The notes: generated by a model not told the origin, from the letters alone. A stretch of DNA of 64,000 nt from Isoetes taiwanensis (GCA_021234155.1 JAJEKV010000161.1:64001-128000); one strand, 5' to 3'. Positions 10,655 to 21,792 are shown, numbered from the stretch's first letter. A program made the numbers and translations.

Positions 10655-10800
10655 GCGCTCCCGAATTCTCGAATTCGCCTCCCGAATTTGCCTCCCGACC
10701 TCGCGACTTCCGGCGACCTCGCGACCTCGCGACCCTGCGACTTCTCCCGACCTCGCGACCCTGCGACTTCTGCGACCTCCCGACCTCGCGAAATAGGTAT
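10655..10800 (+). repeat. Tandem CGACCTCGCGACC-type repeat
   Basis: Degenerate 10- to 12-bp units of CGACCTCGCGAC(CCTGCGACTTC) with unusual CpG and GC richness against AT-rich flanks. Followed at 10,830-11,010 by a separate set of AGGCGGGACGGGTTTTTCA units. Confidence 0.8.
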
Positions 10801-11030
10801 TGGGTGGGGTGGGCAAAAGAAATTCGAATCATACAAAGATAAGGCGGGATAAAAGTAATAAATGAAAGGCAGGCGGGCGAAAATTCGAATAAAACTGAAT
10901 TAGACATTTAGGCGGGACGGGTTAGGCGGGACGGGTTTTTCAAACTGAAAGTAATCAATTAAGGCAAGGCGGGTTTTTCAATTTAGGCGGACGGGTTTTT
11001 CAGACTGAATCTTGGTTTTCATTACTTTCA

Positions 11031-11274
11031 GGTCAAGAAGATTTATTTGAGCGCTTATTTTAGGTCAAGAAGATTTTTTTGAGCGCTTATCCGAGCGACT
11101 TTCCGGCTCCGTCTTCCGGCTGTGTGTAGGCGATTCGAGTACGTCTTCGAGAACAAAAGTTGTTCGAGGCGGGCGCGGCCGAGGAAACACTGTCCGAGCT
11201 TCTAATCAAGTTCCAGGGACCTCTAATCAAGTTCCAGAGGCTTCTCATCAAGTTCCAGGGACCTCTAATCAAGG
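11031..11274 (+). other. Probable 5' leader exon of the ParB-like gene, made of short repeats
   Basis: Two tandem copies of GGTCAAGAAGATTT-TTTGAGCGCTTAT (11,031-11,090), then four copies of a 19-bp unit with TCTAATCAAGTTCCAG (about 11,198-11,274). The last copy ends at a perfect splice donor, CAAG/GTAAGG. The matching acceptor is probably TTGTTTTGCAG at 12,033. No reading frame is evident across it, so a non-coding leader is likely. Confidence 0.4.
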
Positions 11275-11439
11275 TAAGGCTTCTATCCAACTTTTAGATT
11301 TGGCTTTGCAGGAGTTTCTAGAGTTACTGTCGGTTTCTGGACTGTTAAGTTTTTAGAGTAAGGGTCCTATCCAATTTTTAGAGTAGGCTTTGCAGGAATG
11401 GGTCTCACATGAGTAAGGGTTACACAGACAAGGATGTGT

Positions 11440-11835
11440 CTTTCCTGCAACAGACAAGGATGTGTCTTCTACAATTCTCAGTTTAGAGTAGACTTTGCAG
11501 GAATGGGTCTGACATGTGGAATTCTAGAGTTACACAGACTGTTGAGCATGAATCCGAATACCTTTCCTGCAACAGACAAGGATGTGTCTTCTACAATTCT
11601 CAGTTTCTGAGCTTTTAGAATACAATTTTGCTTTAGTTTTGATCACATGTCAAATAAAGGTGTGGATAGAAGGGGTTCTATGTATGAGGAAGGCGTGATC
11701 TGTATGGTAAAGGACAAATGTCTGGTTACTCAAGCTTTTTTGCAGTAATCTTTGGTTACTCAAGCTTCGCAGTAATCTTTGGTTACTCAAGCTTTGCAGT
11801 AATCTTTGGTTAGTGAAGCTTTGCATTAATCTGAC
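11440..11835 (+). repeat. Tandem duplications in the putative first intron
   Basis: A ~35-bp unit (ACAGACAAGGATGTGTCTTC...) occurs at 11,427-11,475 and 11,570-11,605. About four 26-bp copies of GGTTACTCAAGCTT-GCAGTAATCTT lie at 11,725-11,832. A TATATATAAAG box at about 11,861 might start an alternative transcript. Confidence 0.75.
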
Positions 11836-11888
11836 TTTTTCCTTAGGCGGCACCAACATATATATAAAGTATCTGCTAGACTAGTTAG

Positions 11889-11988
11889 AAAACGCCGGAG
11901 CGTGAATTAGACTAGTATGAAAATTTTAATTCACGCTAAGCGTGAATTACACTAATGTGAGTTTTTATATCACGCCAAGCGTGATCTC
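11889..11988. repeat. Palindrome cluster 1: TCACGC-N3-GCGTGA
   Basis: Three sites in 100 bp: a decayed one at 11,891-11,906; a perfect one at 11,928-11,948 (9-bp arms AATTCACGC and GCGTGAATT, spacer TAA); and one at 11,969-11,985 (arms ATCACGC and GCGTGAT, spacer CAA). They sit just upstream of the first coding exon of the ParB-like gene. Confidence 0.85.
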
Positions 11989-12033
11989 GTATTCAGGGAA
12001 GTTTGCTGAATCATACTCCTGATTGTTTTGCAG

Positions 12034-13170
12034 TGGTAAAGAGGAAGAAGGATACTCCTAATCCCGGGTCTACTCCTGCCAAGAGGCAAAGGACAGACGA
12101 CCAAGATGCGACACCCTATGATCTCACCTTGGATGCTGAAGGTCCTATTCTTGTCGCAACCATCCACCCTCCATGCCCTGAAGAAGAAATGGATGAGGGT
12201 GCCGAGTGGTATGTTGACCTCGCCAAGACAAATGGCAAGCTGGACTTAACACTCTTCTCCAGGAAGAAGGTAGCGGACAAGATGACCAAGCAAGGGATCG
12301 TAATCTCCTATGAGGAGGAGAACGACACCAGTTGTAAAGTGCTTTTGGAGATCACACGTAAGCAAAAGAAGGATCTGCTCCGACTCACTAACTGTAGATC
12401 TACTTCTTACAAAAAGAAATTGATGAAGACAGATCCTAACAGTGAGACGTGTTATAAGTATGGTTGGCCTGATGATGTAGCAATTACGCCAGTATCCATA
12501 TGCCAAGGAGTCACAGCCGTGCGTAGAGGCATGTTCAGTAAACCAACTCCAAGTCACTACCTTCATCAAGCTAGAGAATTAGCTGACTTAAAAGCTGCTA
12601 ACAGGAACCTGAAGTTGGAAACAGTTGTTAAACCTGTGGTTGTCGAGGGCATTGAGGTTTCAGGGTTCGAAAATGAACAGGACAGGGTGGCGTAGCTGGA
12701 GGCTATGAACAAGTTGACTAAGTACGCTGAGCATTATCCATTGGGTCTTAAGAGAACTTGTACGCTCCATGTGAAGCGCCATAACGCTCACCAATTTCTA
12801 AATACGTCAGTAGACGATATGATCCAGACATGCTATGGAGATCATTCAGAGTATGATTAGCAATCCAGGTCAAATGCCTATGCCAGCCGATGTGTTACCC
12901 TCGATCCCGGTACCTAACAAGCCCGCTAGGTGGTCCGGACCGAGGCGCTAATAGAAGATGAGCATATTATATTCGCCATCATTGATGGGCAGCATTCCGT
13001 TGAGGCACAGAGGGCTCTTATCACGCAAGCAGAACAAACGGGCCAAACAATGTTTTACAAGCACTATGCTTATAGGAAGTGCCGATTATTGGCTGGCAAC
13101 ACTTCACCTGCGGATTTGGCAGAGATTAGTGCAACTTTAAACGAAATGGGGAGGACGTTTCAGATAAAAG
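12034..13170 (+). pseudogene. ParB/DGQHR-like N-terminal part of a large decayed gene
   Basis: Coding sequence starts after a good acceptor (TTGTTTTGCAG, ending 12,033) with a basic KRKKDTPNPGSTPAKRQR segment, then about 210 residues with no match I recognise. A TAG at about 12,693 and frame changes near 12,850 and 12,930 interrupt it. The last block (12,930-13,170) contains EDEHIIFAIIDGQHSVEAQRAL, in which I-DGQHSVEA resembles the ParB/Srx or DGQHR signature (DG-HR-A). The exon ends AAAAG/GTAATT, an exact donor. ParB-type domains bind DNA or nucleotides and in phages are often joined to DNA methyltransferases, which matches the downstream part here. The assignment rests on one motif. Confidence 0.35.
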
Positions 13171-13204
13171 GTAATTTACATTAGTAAGCATATATTTTTA
13201 TAAT

Positions 13205-13480
13205 AAAGCACACCGGGCGCAGCTTTTACATAGATCACGCTTAGCGCAGCTTTGTTTTTGTAGCACGCCAGCGTGAATTCAATCCATTTAATCGATGAAT
13301 TCACGCCGGGCGGGCGTTTTTACATAAAAAACAAAGCACCGGGCGTGACGTAGATAGAGTTAGAAGCACGCCCGGCGTGCTTGTAAATCCATTTGAATCA
13401 CGCTTGGCGTGCTTTCGGCAATAAAGAAAGCACGCCGGGCGTGCGTCCTAACCATTTCAATTCACGCCTAGCGTGTTTAT
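13205..13480. repeat. Palindrome cluster 2, in the intron of the ParB-like gene
   Basis: Eight or nine GC-cored palindromes in 270 bp of intron. The best are at 13,364-13,382 (arms AAGCACGC and GCGTGCTT, spacer CCG), 13,398-13,416 (TCACGC-TTG-GCGTGC), 13,427-13,444 (GCACGC-CGG-GCGTGC) and 13,459-13,476 (TTCACGC-CTA-GCGTG). Half or decayed sites lie at 13,210, 13,232, 13,263, 13,298 and 13,336. Core CACGC-N3-GCGTG is constant while flanks and spacer vary. Confidence 0.85.
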
Positions 13481-13482
13481 TG

Positions 13483-13518
13483 TCTACAACACTCATCCCA
13501 TCTTGTGTACTTCTGTAG
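13483..13518 (+). other. Splice acceptor region of the ParB-like gene
   Basis: A pyrimidine-leaning tract ends in TTCTGTAG at 13,518, followed directly by a frame encoding PYVEQLRHARQQWVEYG. The splice phase with the donor at 13,170 is off by one, consistent with decay or a base error. Confidence 0.4.
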
Positions 13519-15351
13519 TCCATATGTTGAACAACTGCGCCATGCTCGCCAACAATGGGTGGAATATGGCTGCCCATTACCCTCCAGACAGGGTGGGACG
13601 AAGTCTGAGAACTTCAAGCAGCTGGAGCGGACTCTATCGCAGACTATTATACAGGATAAGAAGTCTGCTAAAAAATCAAAGAGAAAAGGTGCTGATGACA
13701 ACGCAGATCCTTCTGATAGCACATCCAGACGGTCAGGTCCAACAGACTCCTACAAGATTGTCTTCAGTAAGGAAGCACTATGGAAAAAGTGGAATGAATT
13801 CGAGGATGCTTATGCTCACAAGCAACTGCCAGATAGCATGGGCAGGGTGCCCCCCGTGGATGTAAGCATCTTTGACCTGACTGTGACTGAGATGAGAAAG
13901 ACCCAGGGGCTAGACGACGATGAGACCCTGTATGTTCTAGATCAGTTACTAAAGAAGGAGGTTTTATACAAGAAGAGTGCCTTCACTAAAGATAGGATGT
14001 CCTTTGTTGAGTGCTGCAGTCATGTGAAGGACGTACGTACCATATATGAAGTCAGCTGTGGGAGCTGTGTTACAAAAGCTGTCGGGGGATGTCGCATTAT
14101 CTGAAATTGGATTACTAGATAAGTACAATGTAAGTGATGATGACATAAAGAAATATGTATTCTGGTCAAAGGACTTCCTAAAGAATTGGAAGGCTAAAAA
14201 TACAAAACATAAGGAGACTCTGCCGCCAAAGGTACTGGCTGAGTTGAGAAGAAAAGTGGCTCTTGTGAAAAAGATTACTGGTGAGGAAGACACTATCCAG
14301 TATTCAGTGTCAGTTGGGTACAAAGGGCTCTTACCAGAAGACCTTGCCCTTAAAAACATCTCACTCTTTGTGTTGGATAGCAGAGGACAGCAGATGAGCC
14401 GGAACGACTACTGCAGCTTCTTCACGAGCTGTACAGGGTTGACGACCGAGAGGTGCTTTACCATTGTCATGGTATGTCCGTCAGGTGAATCACATCTACA
14501 TGCATTGTCCGCTGCTCATGATCTAGAGTGCATTAAAGTTATCAGAGAGGGATGCCTGATATACGATGATAATGATACTGAGCTACGAACAGATCCCAAG
14601 ATGGCACATGTCATCTACATTATGATCTCTATGGTAGCAGACGAGGAATATGATTCTGGTAAGGCCAAGGGTGACAATAGCACTGCATGGGGATGTTATA
14701 TAGATGAGTATCCAAACTTAAAGACCATATTCTATCATAGAGATAAGAATCCGGAAGATAAGTCAGAAGAGGATAAGGATCGGGACCTTCGTCTAGAAGG
14801 TGAGATCAAGTACGAGCTACTAACTAAGGAGAAGGGTCCCTTGAATAAAAATGGGTTCCCAAGAAATATGGCTGCTTACCTAGTCGAGGCATTTGCCCCA
14901 ATTGACACGACGTGCGTGGAGCTCCATGTTGGGGGCTATATTGGACGACAGGCTCTGATGGCTGCTAGAAGATGTCATTGCCTTGTAAGTGATGCGCAGG
15001 CAAAAGACTTTCTTGACCCATTCCTCATGTATGTACTTGACAAATCTCCAAAAGGTCCATCTGGGAAGATGGAAGCTGCAGCAATAACAAGCCTCTTGAC
15101 GATGCCTCTGACAGAAATTGTCGATAGTTCTGGTGCCGAAACTAATAATGCACATCTTGACCTGGAAACTAGAGATGAATTACGAGCTAGGTTGGATGGA
15201 GAAAAAATGTGATGATGCTATGAGAACTTGGGCGGATCTTTGCCTCCCTTCATAGCAAAGATCAAGACCGAACTTTACAATAACTCCGCCAGTAGACAAT
15301 GAATCAAATGAGCCGCCAGTTGAACACGCAACCGACTCTAGTGATTCCCAG
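13519..15351 (+). pseudogene. C-terminal part of the ParB-like gene: permuted methyltransferase-like domain
   Basis: Two frames join near 14,045. The first (13,519-14,045) has a Lys-rich linker (KKSAKKSKRKG) and helical sequence. The second (14,046-15,212, 388 codons) contains a strand-turn block LFVLDSRG (about residues 107-114), at the place of a DPPW/DPPY catalytic motif. About 180 residues later it has VELHVGGYIGRQALMAARR-HCLVSD (about 290-315), like motif I of AdoMet methyltransferases, normally DPFxGxG. Motif IV before motif I is the beta-class order of DNA amino-methyltransferases. Both key motifs are altered, so catalysis is doubtful. After a TGA at 15,212, an exon-like acidic stretch ends at donor CCCAG/GTAAAC (15,351). 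I recognise no named family; the fold call is inference. Confidence 0.35.
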
Positions 15352-15499
15352 GTAAACAAAGTGATATGATTTGTGAAGAACGCAGGAGAACTAACAGAAA
15401 ATGACAATTGTAACAGTCAGGAGATAACGTAAGAATAAGAATGGCTTAACGAGGAGAATGACTAAATTGACAACATCGAAACCGAAGATGAAAGGTATG

Positions 15500-15645
15500 A
15501 GCTCGCGCCAGGCGTGATTTAGTTTGTCTTTAGCTTTGAATGAAATCACCCCGAGCTTGCTTTAATCGTGTCTGATGCGAACAAATCACGCTGAGCGTGA
15601 TTTAGTTGCGTCTTATCGCCATGTACATAACACGCTTGGCGCGGT
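15500..15645. repeat. Palindrome cluster 3: TCACGC-N3-GCGTGA
   Basis: A perfect site at 15,583-15,603 (9-bp arms AAATCACGC and GCGTGATTT, spacer TGA), with weaker sites at 15,511-15,528 (CGCGCC-AGGCGTGATTT) and 15,630-15,643 (ACACGC-TTG-GCGCGG). This is the downstream side of the ParB-like gene. Confidence 0.85.
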
Positions 15646-16341
15646 TTTATTTGTTGCGTTGTATGATATAAGAGTGTGAGGACTGTCATATTTTGTTGCC
15701 TTGGATACCATGTTTGATGTTTCAAAGAACCCTTTGCGCTTCTAAAAAGATTTTGGTGTTCGACCTGAACGGACACCAAAGTGGATCTATCCGCGGCCAA
15801 ACACCAAACACCAAAGTGTGTCTATCCGCGGCCGCACCTGAAAGGTGTGTCCATTATTAATGATTTGGCTCTGTGGATGACAAAGGGCGTAGTGTTAGAA
15901 TCACACCCAGAACTAGACAGAAGTGCTCACATGGAACCACACCTTCTTAAATACCCTAAGAAGTATGGATTGGTCCCCTAACATCATCTTGAAATATAAT
16001 GTGTTTATATGTGATATTCGTGTGATTGGACCATATTTTTGGGGCTCCTGTGGACCAGAAAATAATGCAATTTGTTATCATGTCACATAATATTTTCATC
16101 TGAATGCTCTTCACTTTTGGTCTCATCTCAATGAGCAACTTGACTTTCAATTTTGCATATTTCTGTCCGCATTTATAAGGTCTCATGGTAATTGCAATTT
16201 TATGTGAATTTTCAAGCAAGAAAAAAAGATAAAAAAAAATCAAATCGCCACTAGGAAACAACCATAGGTTGGCGTGCTTTTGGAGTTGACATATTCCCAA
16301 TTTATTTGAATGATGGTTAGAACGGCAAGAGCTTCGCTGCC
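15646..16341. other. Non-coding 3' part of the cassette
   Basis: Contains one local duplication (ACACCAAAGTG..TCTATCCGCGGCC at about 15,773 and 15,811) and otherwise AT-rich sequence without a supported gene. Confidence 0.4.
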
Positions 16342-16390
16342 GTGGACCTTAGGGCACTTGTCACTAATCCATAAATTAGTGGGAAAATGG
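16342..16390 (+). repeat. Right copy of 49-bp direct repeat bounding the cassette
   Basis: About 90% identical to 7,437-7,485 in the same orientation. It is itself embedded between two copies of AACGGCAAGAGCTTCGCTGCC (16,320-16,341 and 16,393-16,413). Spacing between the two direct-repeat copies is 8.9 kb. Confidence 0.6.
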
Positions 16391-16413
16391 AGAACGGCAA
16401 GAGCTTCGCTGCC

Positions 16414-17339
16414 TCTGATCTTCATGTCACCCTATCAAAAATAAGGCCTTGATAAGGCCTTTCTGTAGGGTTTAGGGTTGCCGCCCATCGTGACTTTCCT
16501 AGAGGCGCATGGCCTGCCAGCTGACTAGCGGGTTTACCTCCCACCTTTGGAAGGGCATTTGAACGGCAAAATGACCAATTTTTTCCCGCGAAATTGGCCA
16601 AGTCATAGCGTGACTCGCAATGATTCCTAAACATGCAGAATTACCAACATCTGTGTAAAAGTTGTTGGGGAATTTAGGCGTCGTTGAGTGCGAAAGGGGG
16701 CGACCTTGAACTCTAGACGCAAAGGAGTCCTATTAACATCTTCATCTTCGTGTGACTATACCCTTACACATCACCACTGAAGGACGTTACTTAATAATAC
16801 TAGAAATTTGTTGGGGGGGTGGTCAATGGAACATTTCTTTGATTTCAAATGTGGAGGTGGACCCACTACAATGTTCAAGCCTGATGAATTCTCCTGCTAG
16901 TTTCACACAGTGTTGCCTTTTATACAATTTACTCCTTTCATACCATTATTTTAGGATTGTGTTCTGGGTTATATTAACTATCTTTGTTACGTTGTTGGAT
17001 GCCATTTTTTAGAGACTTTTTTTGTTAGATAATCTTTTGTTCAGCATTACTAGATTATATTCAGCATGTTTGACTCCTTTTTTCTTTTGGCTTGTGCGGC
17101 TGAGTTTATTAGATATGTTAAGAGAAACATCTTTTTTCTTGCAAGGATGTATTCTATTGGCCACTTGTTTTGACTCCCCTACTTGTTTCTTGTTTTGCAA
17201 TTATCCCTCATTATGACTTACGTTTGACCATATAGACGCTATTGGTTCCAACTAGCTTATGCATCATAATGATGTGCGTTCTCCGGGGGGGCGGACATCC
17301 TTCAACTATTTTGGTTCTCAGATCGTATGTCGGAGGCTT
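16414..17339. other. Intergenic, no gene seen
   Basis: Includes a small inverted repeat AAGGCCTTGATAAGGCCTTT (16,442-16,462) and AT-rich sequence; the short ORFs are not convincing. Confidence 0.4.
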
Positions 17340-20300
17340 CGGTGTCCTTTACGTCGTATTTCGAATTATTTTTTTGTTGTTAAGGTATGTGCAAGTTCCT
17401 GGTCTAGTTTCTTTGAGCACATAGCTGCTAGGGGTATTATCTGTCTCCTGGGCGGTACAAACGGCTGGATCTTCGCCCATCTTGACAATTCTCGCGACCA
17501 TTGAGGTTCTACAACTTCTTTCGCTCTTGCCCTCCATCTCCACCATGGCCCTGCCCTCAGGAATTACAACCACGAGCATGACCCAGCCTCCGTTAGACCT
17601 TGGCTTCGACCCACTCCCCACCACGATTGGGTTCTAATTTGATTTGACGACGCTTCCATCCAGTTCTTCTTTCTACATTCCTTTCCAGTTTAAGCTTTGA
17701 TTATGGTTGTCGTCATTCTTCCTGTTGATATGCCATTATTCGTTTTCATTATCTAGACTTATTTGATGTTAAGGTATGTGCAGGTTCGTGGTCTAGTTTC
17801 TTCGACGACATAGTTGATGATAGTCTTACCAGTCCCATAGGCGGTACAAACGACTAGATCTTCATCACCGTGGCGGGTTTCTAGACCGTTGAGCTTCTAT
17901 ACCTTCTCCGCTCTTGCCCGTCATCCCAACCATGAGCTCGCCCTCACAGGCATGTCCACGCACACGCACCTGGCTTCGATAGACCTTGGCTTTTAACCAC
18001 ACCCCACCGTAGCTTCGTCTCGATGCCCTTTTCAGCATACACATTGTTTCGCTTCTTACCACCGTTTATTAACATTCTATCTTGTATTTTTGGACCTATC
18101 AATCCACCGAGCCTGGCATCCAATCTCGCCCTCGACCTTGGAATTGGCGCACGATGAAGTTCTAATTTGCTTTGGCGACATTTCACCCGGTTTCTTCCTT
18201 CTATATTCTTTCCCATATTTTAAGTTTTGGATATGGTTGTCGTTATTCTTTCTGTTGCGATGCCGTTTGTTTTTGTTATTTAGACTTATGCTATGTTAAA
18301 GTATGTGCAGGTCCGTGGCCTAGTTGCTTCGACGACATAGTTGATTCATGAGCTCGCCCTCACAGCCATGTCCACGCACACGCACCTGGCTTCGATAGAA
18401 CTTGGCTTTTACCCACAACCCACTGTAGCTTCGTCTCGTTGCCCTTTTCAGCATACACATCGTTCCGCTTCTTACCACCGTTTATTAACGTTCTATCTTG
18501 TATTTTTAGACCTACCAATCCACCGAGCCTGGCATCCAATCTCGCCCTCGACCTTGGACTTGGCGCACGATGAAGTTCTAATTTGCTTTGGCGACGCTTC
18601 ACCCAGTTTCTTCTTTCTAGATTCTTTCCCATATTTTAAGTTTCGGATATGGTTGTCGTCATTCTTCCTGTTGCGATGCCGTTATTTGTTTTTGTTATTT
18701 AGACTTATGTTATGTTAAAGTATGTGCAGGTTCGTGGCCTAGTTGCTTCGACGACATAGTTGATGGTGGTCTTATCGGTCCCATAGGCGGTACAAACGGC
18801 TAGATCTTCAACACCGTGGCGGTTCTCTCGACCGTTGAGCTTCGCTATTTTTTGTTTTTTTCGCTCTTGCCCTTCAGCTCAACCATACCCTTGCTAAACC
18901 TCGCCGCGACTAGTTTGGGAGATTCTTCTTGCTTCCCTCTGGGTATACGCCTACAACTCGGGTTCTTCTTCTATATTCTTTTCTATATTGCAAGGTTTAA
19001 ATAAGGCGGAGGATCTGGAGTCGATGGCGGATGAAACCCTAAGCGGCTAGGGCGGCGGCGGCGGCCGCCCGAAACATTGCAGACGCTTGAGAGCTAGTTC
19101 GATGGGCTGGAAGAGCAGCAATGCTGCTGCTGGTCATTCCAAATCTGTCCCTGTAACCGATGAAATCACCTGTGTTTGGCCTTGTCGGTTTTGTGCAGAA
19201 GGGGTTGCAACCGGGGCATGGCCGCTGCCTTGGATGTCTTCTTTCTTCTTCAAGTACTAAATCTGGTTAGATATGGGTTTTTGGCTTGTGTCTCAATGAT
19301 GGATTAGGAGCTTATAGCTGTTGGCACGATTTTTAGATATGATTTTTCAGTCCTGGGTCGTTTTTATACTAGCAGCATCCGCTGTGGTTCTCTTACAATA
19401 CTGCTTAGGCTCTATTGTATCTAAGCACTAAGTACAGGGCTTACGTGGTATCTTTGGATCATCCTTCAGCCATTCCTTTTCTCCATCCCAGCTAGAGTTG
19501 GATTCACGGCTGCCATTGCACAGCAAGGGATAGGTACTCTGATCATTGGACGGGAGGCCTATGTTGGATCTGCTTGTCTCATGCTTGGTTTGGTAAGTGT
19601 GGTTGTTTGGGGTTGCAGCATCTTACTGGACGCTTTGTTGGGTTAATGTTCATTGGAAATGCAATGGGCTCTCTTCTATAGTACTTGTAACTGTCAGATT
19701 GTGGGGTTCTTTACCTTGAGGTTTCACAGGAAACAAGACGCCTAGTCTGTAGTAACCCTGTTGCAGAGAAAAGTTGAGGCAGCTACACGAGTAGAGTAGT
19801 GGGCTGCTCTAGCATTGGAGGGCACTCCTGGGAAGTGCCTATAGTACCTTGCTAGTGCAAGACGGTTGGCAATCTTGCCTAGTATAGGTGTGGCTTTGCT
19901 TGAAATCTCATGAAGGGGCTTCTTGGTAGCTAAGTGCATTTTTGGGAGAGGAAGTTAGCTCCTATAGTAATCGCATGTGAGAAGAAGGTGGATTTTCAGG
20001 AGTTCTGGTACAGTCTAGAGCGTTCTTACAGCAGCATACATTCTTCTTCTAGGTATTCTCTCGGTTATGTTCTTCAAGATCTTGAAGAATAATTTTGCTG
20101 CACTTTACAAGGGTTACTGCCTCCCCGTAGTATCTTCAATAGGTGGGAAAAAGGCCTCGTCCTCTAGTACAGGAATAACTAAAAGGGCGAGGATCTTATC
20201 ATCTTGCAGGGTCAAAGAAGAGGTTGAGGACCTTGACCATAGTACGGGGACATAATCTCATGCTAGTTTTTCAGTTTGATGGCTGCTGGTATCCTTTGTG

Positions 20301-21000
20301 ATAATTCTTTCTATCTAGTGACCATGAGCATTGTATTCTTCCTATCAGGCCTATTGTGGAGCCTTTAAGAAGGTCATGTACCATTTTCATAGTAATCAAA
20401 AAATTTCTTACCCTCCAAAAAAAAAAAAAAAGGGTATTGCAAGGTTTGGATATGATTGTCCTCATTCTTCTTGTTAATCTGGTGTTATTGTTTTTACTTA
20501 TTTTATATTAAGGCATGTGCAGGTTCGTGGTCTAGCTTCTTCACCGACATAGTAGATGTAGGTCTTATCTGTCTCCTCGGCAGTACAAACGGCTAGGTCT
20601 TCCTCGACCAGGGCAATTCTCTCGACCGCTATGCTCTATACCTTCTTTAAGCCCCGCCTTATATCTCAACCATGACCTCGCCCTCATGAACCATGCCCAC
20701 GCACACGCACCTGGCTTTGCTAGATCTCAACCTCGCTTCCCGCTCCGCCGTGTCTTCCCCTCCGTTACCTTTTGGTGCACACATCATTCCTCCCCTTGTC
20801 GACGTTTATTGATTTTCCAGGTTATGTTTGTTGCACCTGTCCTTTCGCTTGCCTGGTACCCGACCTCGAGTCACCTTGGGCTTAGCCTTGGCACGCAACG
20901 AACTTCGGACTTAGCTTCGACTCCACTTCAGACTGGTTTTGCCTCTCTTGCCTTTTGCATATTCTCGTTAACTTTTTCCTCTGGCTATACATCTAGTTGA
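17340..21000 (+). repeat. Degenerate tandem array, ~0.35-0.5 kb unit, five copies
   Basis: The anchor GTATGTGCAGGTTCGTGG recurs at about 17,385, 17,769, 18,298, 18,717 and 20,512. Each is followed by CTAG-TTCTTCGACGACATAG, a GGCGGTACAAACGGCTAGATCTTC box and an ACGCACACGCACCTGGCTTCG box. Spacings are 384, 529, 419 and 1,795 bp; the last becomes about 350 once the inserted retroposon (18,987-20,447) is removed. No coding frame is conserved between copies, so this looks like a satellite-like or element-derived array. Confidence 0.8.
18987..20447 (+). mobile_element. Poly(A) retroposon with 12-bp target-site duplication
   Basis: ATTGCAAGGTTT occurs at 18,987-18,998 and again at 20,436-20,447, exactly interrupting the array unit whose sequence resumes after it. 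The insert (about 1.44 kb) starts with a GC-rich leader containing a GGCGGCGGCGG run (about 19,050) and ends with ACCCTCC followed by an A15-16 tract and GGGT. Target duplication plus 3' poly(A) is the signature of L1-type reverse transcription. It carries no reverse transcriptase or endonuclease frame, so it is a non-autonomous or internally deleted LINE-like copy, or a processed transcript of unknown origin. Confidence 0.85.
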
Positions 21001-21549
21001 CTTGGTACATTAGAAGTCCTATATGTCCATTTGCCCCTCTAATCGTCAATTCTTTCTGGAGTTACTTGTCTATAGATCGATATTGGTATTTGTATCAGAC
21101 GACGTCTTGACTATATGATCTATCCTGCAAGTCCAGTCTAAAAGTTCGAGTCCAATGCCCCCTTTAGCATATCATGTGTTTTAGTTGAGTCAGTTGTGCA
21201 TTGTAAGGGTTGCTTTCTCCTCTTATGGGTTAATAAATATGGTTTTTTTGTTGTTGTTGATTGCATTTATCACACGTTATTTTAGCCAGTTCATTTCTCG
21301 AGCACATATCTTCGTTAAAATCACGACATTTTTTGATTTGGCATCATTTCAAGAGTTGCTCGTCATGGCTTCTAGTGGTTATCATTTTTCCCTTAGGTAC
21401 TTGTATTAGCTAAATTAGTGCAAGTGGTTTTGCTACATCGTTGTTCATAGGATTCGATTTCCACTATCTCGGGACTCATACTTCGTTCTTTTCACCTTTG
21501 CTTTAGGATTGTACGGGTTATTGAGGGCAAAACGTATTTCTTCTTGACA

Positions 21550-21660
21550 TATTACGACCACGACCACGACCGCGACCGCGACCGCGACCTCGACCTCGCC
21601 TCATGCCCCAGGCCCACGCTCACGAACCCGGCCTCTTGAGACCTCGACCTCGACCCACAG
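21550..21660 (+). repeat. CGACCN hexamer tandem repeat
   Basis: About a dozen units of ACGACC/GCGACC/TCGACC in a row (21,552-21,600), with a second short run at 21,640-21,658. The 21,000-21,550 flank shows no gene. Confidence 0.8.
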
Positions 21661-21792
21661 TCCACCGCGCGACTTCATCTCCTTTTTCTCTCTTCTTCCT
21701 TCGTATGCATACATTTCTCTCCTTGTCGATGTTTAGTGACGTTAGGCCTGTGATGGGAGTAGAGTTCTCTTCTTTTCGGCCGGTGTTGTTGT

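Noticed and set aside
16466-16482. TAGGGTTTAGGGTTG, telomere-like
   Set aside because: Only two units of the plant telomere repeat; too short to indicate a telomere or an interstitial telomeric array.
17349-18718. Paired ORFs on both strands in the 17-18.7 kb array
   Set aside because: They recur only because the DNA unit is repeated; frames are not conserved between copies.
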